Shown here piece after piece: positions 55,931-64,000 of a stretch of DNA of 64,000 bases. The notes under the pieces are model-generated. The model had not been told where the DNA came from. It searched no databases and was given only the letters and a program-made list of their open reading frames with translations. Position numbers and translations under genes: made by a program. How positions within the stretch are numbered: position 1 is the stretch's first letter; each line of letters opens with the position of its first letter. The stretch is from Verrucomicrobiota bacterium. GTDB lineage: Bacteria > Verrucomicrobiota > Verrucomicrobiia > Opitutales > UBA953. The DNA is taken from positions 47,501 to 111,500 of the forward strand of contig VHDL01000005.1 of NCBI GenBank assembly GCA_016871415.1, in the 5' to 3' direction.

Positions 55931-56500
55931 TCAGGATCCCGGCTTGGTGGCGGGAATACGGGCCAATTCAGGGGGCACCGCATCCGCCGGGTAGGTCGGG
56001 AAGGTCAGCTCAAGCAGGGAGACGAAAGGCACGCTGAACTTGGTCTGACCGCCGGAGCGGTCCACCAGGCTGGCGACGCCGACGGCCTCGGCGCCGGAGG
56101 CCTTGAGGATGTCGAGGCATTCCTGCGCCCGACCGCCACGGGTCACGACGTCCTCGGCGACGAGCACGCGCTCGCCCGGACGGAAGGTGAAGTTACGCCG
56201 CATGACGAGACGGTCGTTTTCCTTCTCGGCGAAGACGAAGCGGACGCCGAGCTGACGGGCGGCCTCCTGGCCGACCACCAGTCCGCCCATGGCGGGGGCC
56301 AGCACGGTCTCGGCGCGCAGGGAGACGAGGCGCGGACGGAGCAGCTCAATCAGGCGCGTGACCTTGTCCATGTGCTGGCAGACTTGGGCGCACTGGAAGA
56401 AGTGGCCGCTGTGCAACCCGGACCGGAGGACGAAATGTCCGGTGAGGAGGGCCTTGGACTCCCGGAAGATTCTCAGGACTTCTTCGTCGGTGGAACTCAT
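55931..56500 (-). CDS. pyrE: orotate phosphoribosyltransferase
   Basis: Joins orotate and PRPP to OMP in pyrimidine synthesis. 189 residues from the ATG of MSSTDEEVLR. GALLTGHF-type opening (SKALLTGHFVLRSGLHSGHFF), VLAPAMGGLVVGQEAARQLG, catalytic-loop FAEKENDRLVMRR and the PRPP motif VLVAEDVVTRGG. The preceding TTG is in frame but ATG is preferred. First gene of a minus-strand group with yidC and yebC; divergent from the FGE-like gene. Confidence 0.95.
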   Translation of the reverse strand: MSSTDEEVLRIFRESKALLTGHFVLRSGLHSGHFFQCAQVCQHMDKVTRLIELLRPRLVSLRAETVLAPAMGGLVVGQEAARQLGVRFVFAEKENDRLVMRRNFTFRPGERVLVAEDVVTRGGRAQECLDILKASGAEAVGVASLVDRSGGQTKFSVPFVSLLELTFPTYPADAVPPELARIPATKPGS

Positions 56501-56594
56501 GGACAAGTCGGGGGTTAAACGATGAAACGGACCGAGGGCGAGGCCATTCGGCTCACATCCCCAAAGAAGAATCGACCCGCCCGAAGATCAGCCC

Positions 56595-57686
56595 ATGAAT
56601 CCAAGCCCCATGATTGCGCCCGCCTCCGACGACCCCGCCCGGGCCAAGTCCGTCATCATCACGGTCTGCCTCGCGCTCATCGTGCTCTCGGCCGGGATGT
56701 TCTATTTCCTGGGAACGGGAAAATCCGGCATGCCGGAGACCTATGTGCCCACGAAGGACACGCGCGGCATGGTCTGGATCCCCGGGGGCACGTTCCCGAT
56801 GGGCAACGACAAGGCCACGAAGGACCACTTCGAGGAAAGGCCCGCCCACGAGGTCTCGCTCAAGGGCTTTTGGATGGACGTGACCGAGGTCACCAACGCC
56901 CAGTTCAAGGCTTTCACCGATGCGACGGGCTACCTGACCGACGCGGAAAAGGACCTAGATCCGCGGCAGTTCCCCAACAGCCCGCCCGAATACCTCAAGG
57001 GCGGATCGCTCATCTTCAAGCACGTCGCCGGTGTCGACCCCAAGGCGTGCGGCACCGGCAACCTTCCCTGGTGGAAGTTCACCGCCGGCGCGACCTGGAG
57101 AAGCCCCGAAGGCCCCGGATCCTCCATCAGGGACCGCATGGACCACCCCGTGGTCTGCGTGACCTACAAGGACGCGAAGGCCTACGCGCTCTGGGCGGGC
57201 AAGCGGCTGCCCACCGAGGCCGAGTGGGAATATGCGGCACGCGGAGGACTCAGCGGGAAGCCCTACGTGTGGGGCGATGAAGAACGTCCAGACGGCAAGT
57301 ACATGTGCAATCACTGGCAGGGCATGTTCCCCGAGACCGACCTCGGCCTCGACGGTCATGTCTCAACCTCGAAGGTGAAGTCCTATCCGCCCAACGGTTA
57401 CGGGCTGTACGACGTCGCCGGCAATGTCTGGGAGATGTGCGAGGACTGGTACGGCAAGGACTACTACGCCCGGTCGCCCAAGGACGCCCCGGCTGGACCT
57501 CCGGCCGGCGAGGACCCGGAGAACACGGGCTACGGACAGCATGTCATCCGCGGCGGCTCTTGGCTCTGCGACGAAGGCTACTGCTTCCGCTTCCGCGTGG
57601 CCTCAAGGCAGGGCCTGGACACCCTCACCTCGACCAACCACGCGGGCCTCCGCTGCGTGGCCGACGCGCCCGCGCCCGCGCGCTGA
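56595..57686 (+). CDS. membrane-anchored formylglycine-generating enzyme (sulfatase-modifying factor) homologue
   Basis: 363 residues. An N-terminal signal anchor (about 19-40, VIITVCLALIVLSAGMFYFL) is followed by an FGE-sulfatase domain: MVWIPGGTFPMGND, VTEVTNAQFKAFTDATGY, VCVTYKDAKAYALWAGKRLP, PTEAEWEYAARGG and NGYGLYDVAGNVWEMCEDW. Both catalytic cysteines of true copper FGEs are present, C325 and C330 in GGSWLCDEGYCFRFR. They oxidise a sulfatase active-site cysteine to formylglycine. Many bacterial homologues lack these cysteines, so this copy is likely active. No sulfatase gene lies in the window. Confidence 0.85.
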   Translation: MNPSPMIAPASDDPARAKSVIITVCLALIVLSAGMFYFLGTGKSGMPETYVPTKDTRGMVWIPGGTFPMGNDKATKDHFEERPAHEVSLKGFWMDVTEVTNAQFKAFTDATGYLTDAEKDLDPRQFPNSPPEYLKGGSLIFKHVAGVDPKACGTGNLPWWKFTAGATWRSPEGPGSSIRDRMDHPVVCVTYKDAKAYALWAGKRLPTEAEWEYAARGGLSGKPYVWGDEERPDGKYMCNHWQGMFPETDLGLDGHVSTSKVKSYPPNGYGLYDVAGNVWEMCEDWYGKDYYARSPKDAPAGPPAGEDPENTGYGQHVIRGGSWLCDEGYCFRFRVASRQGLDTLTSTNHAGLRCVADAPAPAR

Positions 57687-57690
57687 GCAC

Positions 57691-58992
57691 TCAGCGCATC
57701 TCCTGGTAGTCGAGGTCCTTGCCGTAGGTCTCCTCCATCCTCCAAAGGGCGAGGAAGGCGGCGGCGAAACAGACGGCGCCAATCACGCCCCCGGCGACGG
57801 AGGCGGAGATCCAGGGAGCCTCCTTGGTGCCGGTGAGCTGCGTGAAGCAGAAGGTGAGCAGCACGAGCGAGCCACGGGCGAAGTTCGGGACGGTCGTGGC
57901 CACGGTGGCGCGCAGGTTGGTCCCGAACTGCTCGGCGGCGATGGTCACGAAGAGGGCCCAGTAGCCCATGCCGAAGCCCATCAGGAAGATCAGCCGGTAG
58001 TAGGCGACGGAGGTCCAGCCTTCGGCTCCGAAGAGGTAGAAGCCCACGCAGGCGAGGCTGAAGAGCAGGAAGGCCAGCACGACCTTGCGCCGCGAGCGGG
58101 CGAGCTGGCTGCTGACGCCGCTGGCGAGGTCGCCGAAGGTCAAGCCGAGGTAGAAGGCGGCGACGGCCCAGTTGGTCTGGATCTTCTCGCCCTGGATGCC
58201 GGAGGCGGGGGCGAAGACGGTGGCCGCGCGCTGCACGAGGATGCCGATCATGTACCAGGTGGGCAGCCCGATGAGCACGCAGCGGGCGTAACGGAAGAAA
58301 CGGTCGCGGGCGGTGAAGAGCGACAGGAAGTCGCCGCGCCTCACGGAGACCTCCGAAGCCGCGTCGCGGGCCTGCTGGAACATGCCGGACTCATGGACGC
58401 CGACCCGCATCGCCAAGAGGGCCAAGCCGAGGCCGCCGCCAATGAAGTAGCTCATGCGCCAGCCGTCGGTGCCGACCATCGCCCCGAGGGCGTCGACATG
58501 GTCGGCCATCCAGCCCGCGACCACGGCGCCGAAGACCCCGACGGTCGCCACCAGCGTCGTGCCGTAACCGCGGCGCTCCTTCGAGAGGGTCTCGGAGACG
58601 AGCGCGATGCAGCCGCCGAGCTCGCCGGCCAGGCCGACACCGGCGATGAAGCGCCAGGCGGCGTAGGCACCGAAGGAGTCGACGAGTCCGTTCGCGATGT
58701 TCGCCACGGAATAGAGCAGGATGGAGCCGAAGAGCGTCGTGAGGCGGCCCATGCGGTCTCCGAGCACGCCGAAGAAGATGCCGCCGATGAGCATGCCCGC
58801 CATCTGCCACGAAAGGAGGTCCTGATACCAGGGCGCTCCGGTGATCAAGTGCGCGAGGCCGAGGCCGTTGAGACTCTTCTCCCGCACGGTCATGAAGAGC
58901 GTGAGGTCGTAGATGTCGACGAAGTAGCCGAGGGCGCCGACAATCACGGCGGGCTGCAGCAGGTCCTTCCAGAGGGGGCGAGGCTCTTGCAT
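57691..58992 (-). CDS. MFS transporter (metabolite:H+ symporter-like)
   Basis: 433 residues, 12 predicted helices. GGIFFGVLGDRMGRLTTLFG (MFS motif A), RFIAGVGLAGELGGCIALVS and the charged SETLSKERRGYGT between helices 4 and 5 fit the sugar-porter-like metabolite/H+ symporter group. It starts 5 nt after the stop of the desaturase-like gene and is the last gene of a minus-strand group. Substrate unknown; the oxidoreductase neighbour hints at an organic acid or lipid-like product. Confidence 0.85.
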   Translation of the reverse strand: MQEPRPLWKDLLQPAVIVGALGYFVDIYDLTLFMTVREKSLNGLGLAHLITGAPWYQDLLSWQMAGMLIGGIFFGVLGDRMGRLTTLFGSILLYSVANIANGLVDSFGAYAAWRFIAGVGLAGELGGCIALVSETLSKERRGYGTTLVATVGVFGAVVAGWMADHVDALGAMVGTDGWRMSYFIGGGLGLALLAMRVGVHESGMFQQARDAASEVSVRRGDFLSLFTARDRFFRYARCVLIGLPTWYMIGILVQRAATVFAPASGIQGEKIQTNWAVAAFYLGLTFGDLASGVSSQLARSRRKVVLAFLLFSLACVGFYLFGAEGWTSVAYYRLIFLMGFGMGYWALFVTIAAEQFGTNLRATVATTVPNFARGSLVLLTFCFTQLTGTKEAPWISASVAGGVIGAVCFAAAFLALWRMEETYGKDLDYQEMR

Positions 58993-58997
58993 GGGGT

Positions 58998-60413
58998 TCA
59001 GGCCTTCAGACCGTGCAGATTGGCCATGGAAATGCCAGAAAGCATTGCGCCCGTGACCCCCAGGAAGCCCTGGTCGGTGCCGATCAGGAACAGGTTCGGG
59101 AGGTCCGTCCGGCCGTCACGCCGCTTGACGGTCGAGCCGTAGATGGCGCCGCCCACGTGTCCGGTGAACTTGCGCACGGTGCGCGGGGTGAACATGTCCG
59201 TGGACACCAGCGCGCCGTCGTGCGTGGCGTCGGTCACGGCGGGGAGGTGACGGCGGGCGACCCGGTTGAGGCGACCGAACCAGTCGGCCTTGCGCGCAAC
59301 GTACGCCTCCTCGGGGAGGGCGCACCAGGCGTCGTGCGAGGCCAGCGCGGTCACGCGCAGCCAGCCCTCCTCCAGCCGGCGCCCGGGACCATAGTCATAG
59401 TTATTGGGGATGCAGATGACGCCGGAGGAGGGGTCGACGAGCTCCGCCGGTGACCGATAGGAAAAGCGCTCGGCGTCGCAGAAGAAGACGATGGTATCAT
59501 TCCAGCCGAATCCAGCGAAGGCCTCCTCGCCGTAGGTTGCGATCGTCTCGGCGTAGCCGAGACGGCCGGCTTCCGCCGCGCCCGCGTCAGGCGGGAGGTC
59601 GGAACGCAGACGCATGGTCTCGACGGCCCCGGCGGAGGAATAGACGGCGTCCGCCGTGACCTCCGAGCCGTCGTCGAGCAGCAGCGCGGCCGCCCTGCCC
59701 TGCCGCACCTCGATCCGACGCACGCCGCACTTCATGCGCCGATCGACGCCGTGCTCCCGGCATCGGTCGGTGAGCAGTCGGATCACCCGGCGCACGCCCT
59801 CGAAGGGACGGGCGAAGCCCTCATGGAAAAGCGAGCGCCACATGATCGCGAACTGCGAGACCTCGATGTCGTCCTCGAGCGCACTGCCGTAGTAACAGGT
59901 CGGGATGAGGAGGAGGTCGCGCAGCAGCGGACTGGAGACGTGACGGGCGAGCAGCTCACGGGCGGAGCCGCCGTGGGCCTGCAACGAGGCCTCATCGAGC
60001 GCCGCAATCCAGGCGTCCAGCCGGCGGAAGCCGTCGGCGTCGCCGGGAAAGGCCGCCGCGACGTCCTCCGTGAGGCGGGCGAAGTCATTGTTGATGCGTA
60101 ACGAGACTCCGCCCATGGTCACGCGGGAGCCCAGCTGGGGGCAGAGGTCCAGCTCCTCGCGCCGGATGCGCAACTGGCGCATGAGCTTGACCAGCGGGGC
60201 GCCCTTCACGCCTTCCGGCACCCAGTTCGTCAGGGCGTGCAGACCGACGTCATACTTGCGACGCCCGCGCGCGTAGAAGGAATTGAGACCCCCGGGGGCG
60301 TTGTGCCGCTCCAGCACCAGCACCTTGCGGCCGTACATCGAGAGCCTCACCGCCGCGGCCAGGCCGGACATGCCGGCGCCGATGATCGCGGCGTCATAAT
60401 GCGTTGCGGACAC
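58998..60413 (-). CDS. FAD-dependent phytoene desaturase/retinol saturase-like oxidoreductase
   Basis: 471 residues. N-terminal FAD-binding motif AAIIGAGMSGLAAAVRLS then VLVLERHNAPGGLNSFYARG, C-terminal FAD block NLFLIGTDQGFLGVTGAML. The middle (about 150-400) holds the substrate domain. The CrtI/RetSat group introduces or removes double bonds in polyenes and related lipids. No other carotenoid gene is visible in the window, so the substrate is open. Co-directional with the MFS gene (5 nt) and the GT9 gene upstream (40 nt). Confidence 0.82.
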   Translation of the reverse strand: MSATHYDAAIIGAGMSGLAAAVRLSMYGRKVLVLERHNAPGGLNSFYARGRRKYDVGLHALTNWVPEGVKGAPLVKLMRQLRIRREELDLCPQLGSRVTMGGVSLRINNDFARLTEDVAAAFPGDADGFRRLDAWIAALDEASLQAHGGSARELLARHVSSPLLRDLLLIPTCYYGSALEDDIEVSQFAIMWRSLFHEGFARPFEGVRRVIRLLTDRCREHGVDRRMKCGVRRIEVRQGRAAALLLDDGSEVTADAVYSSAGAVETMRLRSDLPPDAGAAEAGRLGYAETIATYGEEAFAGFGWNDTIVFFCDAERFSYRSPAELVDPSSGVICIPNNYDYGPGRRLEEGWLRVTALASHDAWCALPEEAYVARKADWFGRLNRVARRHLPAVTDATHDGALVSTDMFTPRTVRKFTGHVGGAIYGSTVKRRDGRTDLPNLFLIGTDQGFLGVTGAMLSGISMANLHGLKA

Positions 60414-60453
60414 GCGGCCACTCTCGCCGCCGGAGCCGCGGGGTCAAGGTGCC

Positions 60454-61452
60454 TCAGCGGGAGGAGACGCGCAGCAGCTCCTCGGTCACGCGGAGGATCT
60501 GCTCGGGCGTGACGCGGGCGAGCGCCCGGTCCATGCGCCGTAGGTAGTCGGCCCGCGGCTCACCCTCGAAGGGCGTGGCGTCGATCCGGACGGCGCGGCT
60601 CAGCACGCCCCACGGCCTCGCCCGGGCGTAATCGGAGGGTCCGTAGACGCCCACCACCGGCGTCCCGACCGCGGCGGCCAACTGCAGGACGGGCGAATCA
60701 GCCCCCAGGAACGTCCGGGCGCCCCGGATCAGGCCTGCGAGCTGCGGAATGCGCAGGCGCCCGCCGGTGGAGACAGCGCCGGGGCCGATGAGACCGACCA
60801 GCGCCTCGGCCATGATGCGCTCATCGCCGGCAGGGCCCGCGGAGACCACGACCCGGTCGGCCTCACCGCGCGCAATCAGCTCACGCGCGACCACGGCCCA
60901 CTTGTCAATCTCCAGAACGCGCTCCGGACGTGACGCTCCGGGATGGATCACCACGTAACGTCCATCGTCCAGCACGAGCCCGTGCTCCTGCATGCGCGCC
61001 GGAGAGAACCACATCGCCGGCGGCTCGCCCTGGAAGCCGAAGGCCTGGGCCATGACCTCGTGGTCGCGGGCCGCATCGTGCGGATCCACCGCGCGCGCCG
61101 TCGCCTGACGGTGGAAGAAGGGCGCCCAGTGCCAGGGCGCCGGGCCCGCGCACACCCGGCGGCCGGCGCCGCTGAGGGCGACCAAGCGGGTTGCGGGCGA
61201 AGGTCCGCCGAGCAGGACGGCGACGTCATGACGCTGGGAGCGGAGCCTGGAGACGAGCGCCAGGGAGCCGGCCCCGGCCTCGAGCGGGACCGTCTCCACG
61301 ACCGCCGGACAGCCCTCGAGGGCGGCCTCCGCACCCGGACGGCAGACGAAGGTGAACTGGGCCGCGGGATGCCGCTCGCGCACGGCGCGCATGCCGGCGG
61401 TGGCGGCGAGCGCGGCGCGAAAGCCGCCGAGCTTGACCACCAGGACCCTCAT
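60454..61452 (-). CDS. glycosyltransferase family 9 (heptosyltransferase-like)
   Basis: 332 residues with the GT9 two-domain GT-B fold: N-terminal VLVVKLGGFRAALAATAGMR, the nucleotide-sugar site VVIHPGASRPERVLEIDKW (family PGA motif) and VSTGGRLRIPQLAGLIRGA, FLGADSPVLQLAAAVGTPVVG (the D-S-P..hlAAA motif). Heptosyltransferases build the LPS core. Start overlaps the exporter stop by ATGA. With the MsbA-type exporter this suggests core lipid A assembly. Confidence 0.88.
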   Translation of the reverse strand: MRVLVVKLGGFRAALAATAGMRAVRERHPAAQFTFVCRPGAEAALEGCPAVVETVPLEAGAGSLALVSRLRSQRHDVAVLLGGPSPATRLVALSGAGRRVCAGPAPWHWAPFFHRQATARAVDPHDAARDHEVMAQAFGFQGEPPAMWFSPARMQEHGLVLDDGRYVVIHPGASRPERVLEIDKWAVVARELIARGEADRVVVSAGPAGDERIMAEALVGLIGPGAVSTGGRLRIPQLAGLIRGARTFLGADSPVLQLAAAVGTPVVGVYGPSDYARARPWGVLSRAVRIDATPFEGEPRADYLRRMDRALARVTPEQILRVTEELLRVSSR

Positions 61453-63254
61453 CAGGCCGCGCCCTGCGCCTGCTCGTCCCAGAGCCTGCGGAAGAGCTCG
61501 TTCTCCCGGTAGACACGGTCTCTGGACCCGTCGGCCACGATCTTTCCGCCCTGGAACACCAGCACGCGCTCGGCGTCGCGGATCGTGCTGAAACGATGGG
61601 CCACGATGAGCGTCGTGCGGCCCTTCATCAACAGCGCGAGCGACTCGCGCACACCCTTCTCGGACTCAGCGTCGAGGGCGGAGGTAGCCTCGTCGAGGAT
61701 TAGCACGGGTGCGTCCTTGAGGAAGGCACGGGCGACCGCCACCCGCTGGCGCTGGCCGCCGGAGAGGCGCGAACCGCGCTCTCCCACCCGGGTGGCGAAC
61801 CCATCCGGCAGCGACTCGATGAAAGGCAGCGCCCCTGCGAGACGCGCGGCCTCGCGGACTTCGGCGTCCGTGGCTGACGGACGGCCCAGACGGACGTTCT
61901 CAAGCACGGTGTCGTCGAAGAGCACGGGCTCCTGCGAGACCACGGCGACGTTGGCCCGGAGGTCGGCCTGACGCACCGTGCGCACGTCCAGTCCGTCGAT
62001 GAGCACGGCGCCCTGCCGGACGTCGAAGAACCTCGGCACGAGATTGATGAAGGTGCTCTTGCCAGCGCCGCTCGGGCCGACCAGCGCGACCGACTGCCCG
62101 GCGGGGATCGCGACGCTGACCCCAGTCAGCACGTCCTCCTCGCCGTAGGCGAAGGCGACGTCGCGGAACTCCAGTTCTCCGCGCACCCGGCCCAACGGAC
62201 GCGCGTCCGGCGCGTCGGCGACCTCGGGCGCCGCGTCCATCACTTCCTCCAGCCGCGCCAGGCCGGCGTCGGCCAGCGACATCAGGCTGCTGACGCGGCC
62301 GAGCTTCTTGATGGGCTCATAGGCGAAGTACATCGCACCCACGATCCCGAGGAGGTCCTGGTAGCGCATGCCCGCGTCGGCTCCCACCCAGACCGCCCCC
62401 GCCACCCCGAAGGCGGCCGCCACCTCGAGCAAAGGGGAGAGGGACTTGTCATAGCGGGCGATCTTGGACTGGATGCGCAGTCCCTCGCGGGAGGCAGCGC
62501 CGAAACGCTCCTGCTCGCGTCGCTGCAGCCCGTAGGAACGCACCTCACGCGGCGACTGGAGATTCTCCACCACGATGCCGCCGAGGCTGGCGGAGTTGGC
62601 GGCGGCCTTGCGCGCCCGGGCCTGGAGCGCCTGGCCGATGGCACGCACGAGTAAGACCGACAACGGGATGACCGCCAGCGAAAGCAGGAACCACAGCCCG
62701 CCGGGCAGGGTGAGGCAGTTCCAGAGCACCCAGCCGGCGGCGAAGACGAGCGTGAAGGGCTGGATGACGAGGTCGGTGGAGACGTCGACCAGCACCAGGC
62801 GGACCGAAAGCACGTCGCCCGTGAGCCGCTGCAGGAGGTCGCCGGTGCTGAAGCGGCTGAAGAATCCGAGATGCAGCGACTGCAGGCGTGTAAACGCGGC
62901 CGAGCGCACCGATTCGACCACGCGCATGCCCGCGACGTTGACGCTGTAGCTGGCGGCGAACTGCGCCGCGCCGCGCAGGAGGAAGACGGCAGGCAGGAAG
63001 GCAACCGCGAAGAGCGTCTCATGGCCGACGGGCAGGGTCAGCGGCCCCCAGCCCGTCCAGCCGGGGAAGGTGAGCAGCGGCGCGGCGCGCTCGGCGGCGG
63101 TGCCGAAGGTCGCCGGAAGCACGCGGGAAAGCAGGAACGGGACCCCGAACGCGCTGGTGGCCGAATACAGCATCCCGAAGAGAGCGGCGGCCGCGAGCAG
63201 CGTCCGGCTGCCCCGCAGATGGGGAAGGTAACGCCTGTGCCTACGGGTCAGCAC
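61452..63254 (-). CDS. ABC transporter, fused permease-ATPase (MsbA type)
   Basis: 600 residues, GTG start. Six membrane helices (about 20-310) with the exporter coupling-helix region (GRVSSLMSLADAG), then an ATPase domain: Walker A VGPSGAGKST, Q-loop VVSQEPVLFDDT, signature LSGGQRQRVAVARAFL, Walker B VLILDEATSALD, H-loop VAHRFSTI. Homodimeric flippase/exporter, probably for lipid A or lipid-linked sugars. Coupled to the GT9 gene by a 4-nt overlap, which supports an LPS role. Confidence 0.92.
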   Translation of the reverse strand: MLTRRHRRYLPHLRGSRTLLAAAALFGMLYSATSAFGVPFLLSRVLPATFGTAAERAAPLLTFPGWTGWGPLTLPVGHETLFAVAFLPAVFLLRGAAQFAASYSVNVAGMRVVESVRSAAFTRLQSLHLGFFSRFSTGDLLQRLTGDVLSVRLVLVDVSTDLVIQPFTLVFAAGWVLWNCLTLPGGLWFLLSLAVIPLSVLLVRAIGQALQARARKAAANSASLGGIVVENLQSPREVRSYGLQRREQERFGAASREGLRIQSKIARYDKSLSPLLEVAAAFGVAGAVWVGADAGMRYQDLLGIVGAMYFAYEPIKKLGRVSSLMSLADAGLARLEEVMDAAPEVADAPDARPLGRVRGELEFRDVAFAYGEEDVLTGVSVAIPAGQSVALVGPSGAGKSTFINLVPRFFDVRQGAVLIDGLDVRTVRQADLRANVAVVSQEPVLFDDTVLENVRLGRPSATDAEVREAARLAGALPFIESLPDGFATRVGERGSRLSGGQRQRVAVARAFLKDAPVLILDEATSALDAESEKGVRESLALLMKGRTTLIVAHRFSTIRDAERVLVFQGGKIVADGSRDRVYRENELFRRLWDEQAQGAA

Positions 63255-63299
63255 CCTGTGAGGGTGGCGGCTCGGCCACCCGGTGGAAACACCAAAACC

Positions 63300-64000
63300 T
63301 CAGCCCTTCGGCTTCTCCGGAAAGACGACGGAGAGAGCCACGGCGAGGGCGATGACGACGCCGATGACCGCGAGGGACGCTTCGGTGGGCACGTGGACGC
63401 GGCCATGATGGATGAGCGCCGAGGGCACCCAGCCGGCCGGAGCGCCGTCCGCGCCGCCGAAGCCGGCGGCCCACGGCAGGATCATCTTGGTGCCGATGAA
63501 GCAGAGGATGAGGGCCAAGGCCGGCTTGAGGAAGCGGAAGTAACGCAGGAAGCCGGAGATGGCGAAGTACATCGAACGCAGGCCGAGGATGGCGAAGATG
63601 TTGGACGTGAAGGCGACGAAACGCTTCTCCTCGATGGGCAGGTCGGGCGGCAGGATACCGAGGATCGCGGGGATGGAGTCGACGGCGAAGACCACGTCAG
63701 TCGCCTCGACGACCAGCAGCACGACGAACAGGGGCGTGCAGACCCAGCGGCCGTCCTCGCGGACCCAGAAGGCGTTGCCGTGAAACTGGCGTGTCACGGG
63801 CAGGAGCTTCCGGGCCAGACGGACCACGAGCTGCTCGTCCACGTCCTTGCCGGCCCCCTCGCCGCTCGCCAGGGCGAGCTTCAGTCCGGTGAAGATCAGG
63901 AACAGTCCGAAGATCGGCAGGAGGAACGTGAAGCGCTCCACGGCGGCCACGCCCGCCACGATGAAGGTCGCGCGCATGATGACGGCGCCGATGATGCCCC
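63300..64000 (-). CDS. TerC-family integral membrane protein, 5' end cut by window edge
   Basis: At least 233 residues, running off the window. The TerC/Alx pattern is clear: GAVIMRATFIVAGVAAVERF (start of the visible part), FGLFLIFTGLKLAL, VEATDVVFAVDSIPAIL with the family aspartates, TSNIFAILGLRSMYFAISGF and a metal-transport-like helical core. Members help handle Mn/Ca or partner with YidC/SecYEG during membrane insertion; called tellurium resistance protein in old annotation. The stop lies 46 nt upstream of the exporter start. N-terminal residues are outside the window. Confidence 0.9.
   Translation of the reverse strand, partial: GIIGAVIMRATFIVAGVAAVERFTFLLPIFGLFLIFTGLKLALASGEGAGKDVDEQLVVRLARKLLPVTRQFHGNAFWVREDGRWVCTPLFVVLLVVEATDVVFAVDSIPAILGILPPDLPIEEKRFVAFTSNIFAILGLRSMYFAISGFLRYFRFLKPALALILCFIGTKMILPWAAGFGGADGAPAGWVPSALIHHGRVHVPTEASLAVIGVVIALAVALSVVFPEKPKG

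Noticed and set aside
57424-59142. 572-codon + frame opposite the MFS gene
   Set aside because: Antisense shadow of the MFS and desaturase-like genes.

Overview
Organism: the window is about 65 percent GC, densely coded and clearly Gram-negative (diderm): it carries bamA, an OmpH/Skp chaperone, lpxD, a heptosyltransferase-type GT9 enzyme and an MsbA-type exporter. A very large PVC-type membrane-bound dehydrogenase with a C-terminal heme-binding domain, a Tat-exported TIM-barrel protein, a DUF4236 protein and an OleA/OleB-type gene pair point to the Verrucomicrobiota, probably class Opitutia. This placement is inferred from gene content and protein style, not from rRNA. Most gene starts have no Shine-Dalgarno sequence. 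Layout, 0-28.6 kb: partial asnS (-), transaldolase (+), two RNA methyltransferase genes around a small divergent promoter region, gyrB-gyrA (-), a tight fabZ-fabI-oleA-oleB operon (-), a secreted peroxiredoxin (+), then a long minus-strand run rplY-pth-rpsF-ssb-rplI-dnaB-bamA-ompH-lpxD-prs with repeated 4-nt stop/start overlaps, followed upstream by three secreted sugar-oxidation genes. Layout, 28.6-37 kb: HU gene, tRNA-Leu, then a disturbed, less GC-rich accessory stretch with a stand-alone integrase-arm-like mini-protein, an outer-membrane-like protein, a structured non-coding region with its own sigma-54-type promoter, the decayed 3' end of a third ammonium transporter, and two intact amt genes each with a GG-N10-GC sigma-54-type promoter almost touching the start codon. 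A MerR-like regulator plus vWA protein module follows. Layout, 37-64 kb: an AsmA-like protein translationally coupled to a FecCD permease and ATPase; an OGG1-type glycosylase group on the opposite strand; tRNA-Asn; a sialic-acid operon (two Kelch mutarotases, MFS transporter, N-acetylneuraminate lyase, sialidase) next to a 3' remnant of an N-acylglucosamine 2-epimerase gene; two related small membrane proteins; a frameshifted hydrolase pseudogene; eno, tRNA-Val, a Nudix hydrolase, yebC, yidC and pyrE; a membrane-anchored formylglycine-generating-enzyme homologue; an MFS/desaturase/GT9/MsbA group; and a partial terC. How the genes work together: DNA replication and gyrase, ribosome, outer-membrane assembly and LPS genes form the housekeeping core. 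The nan group would release, import and split host or algal sialic acids. The amt genes look like nitrogen-controlled ammonium uptake. The fabZ-fabI-oleA-oleB operon suggests head-to-head condensation of fatty acyl chains without the usual oleC/oleD partners nearby. No complete mobile element, CRISPR array, rRNA operon or origin was recognised.
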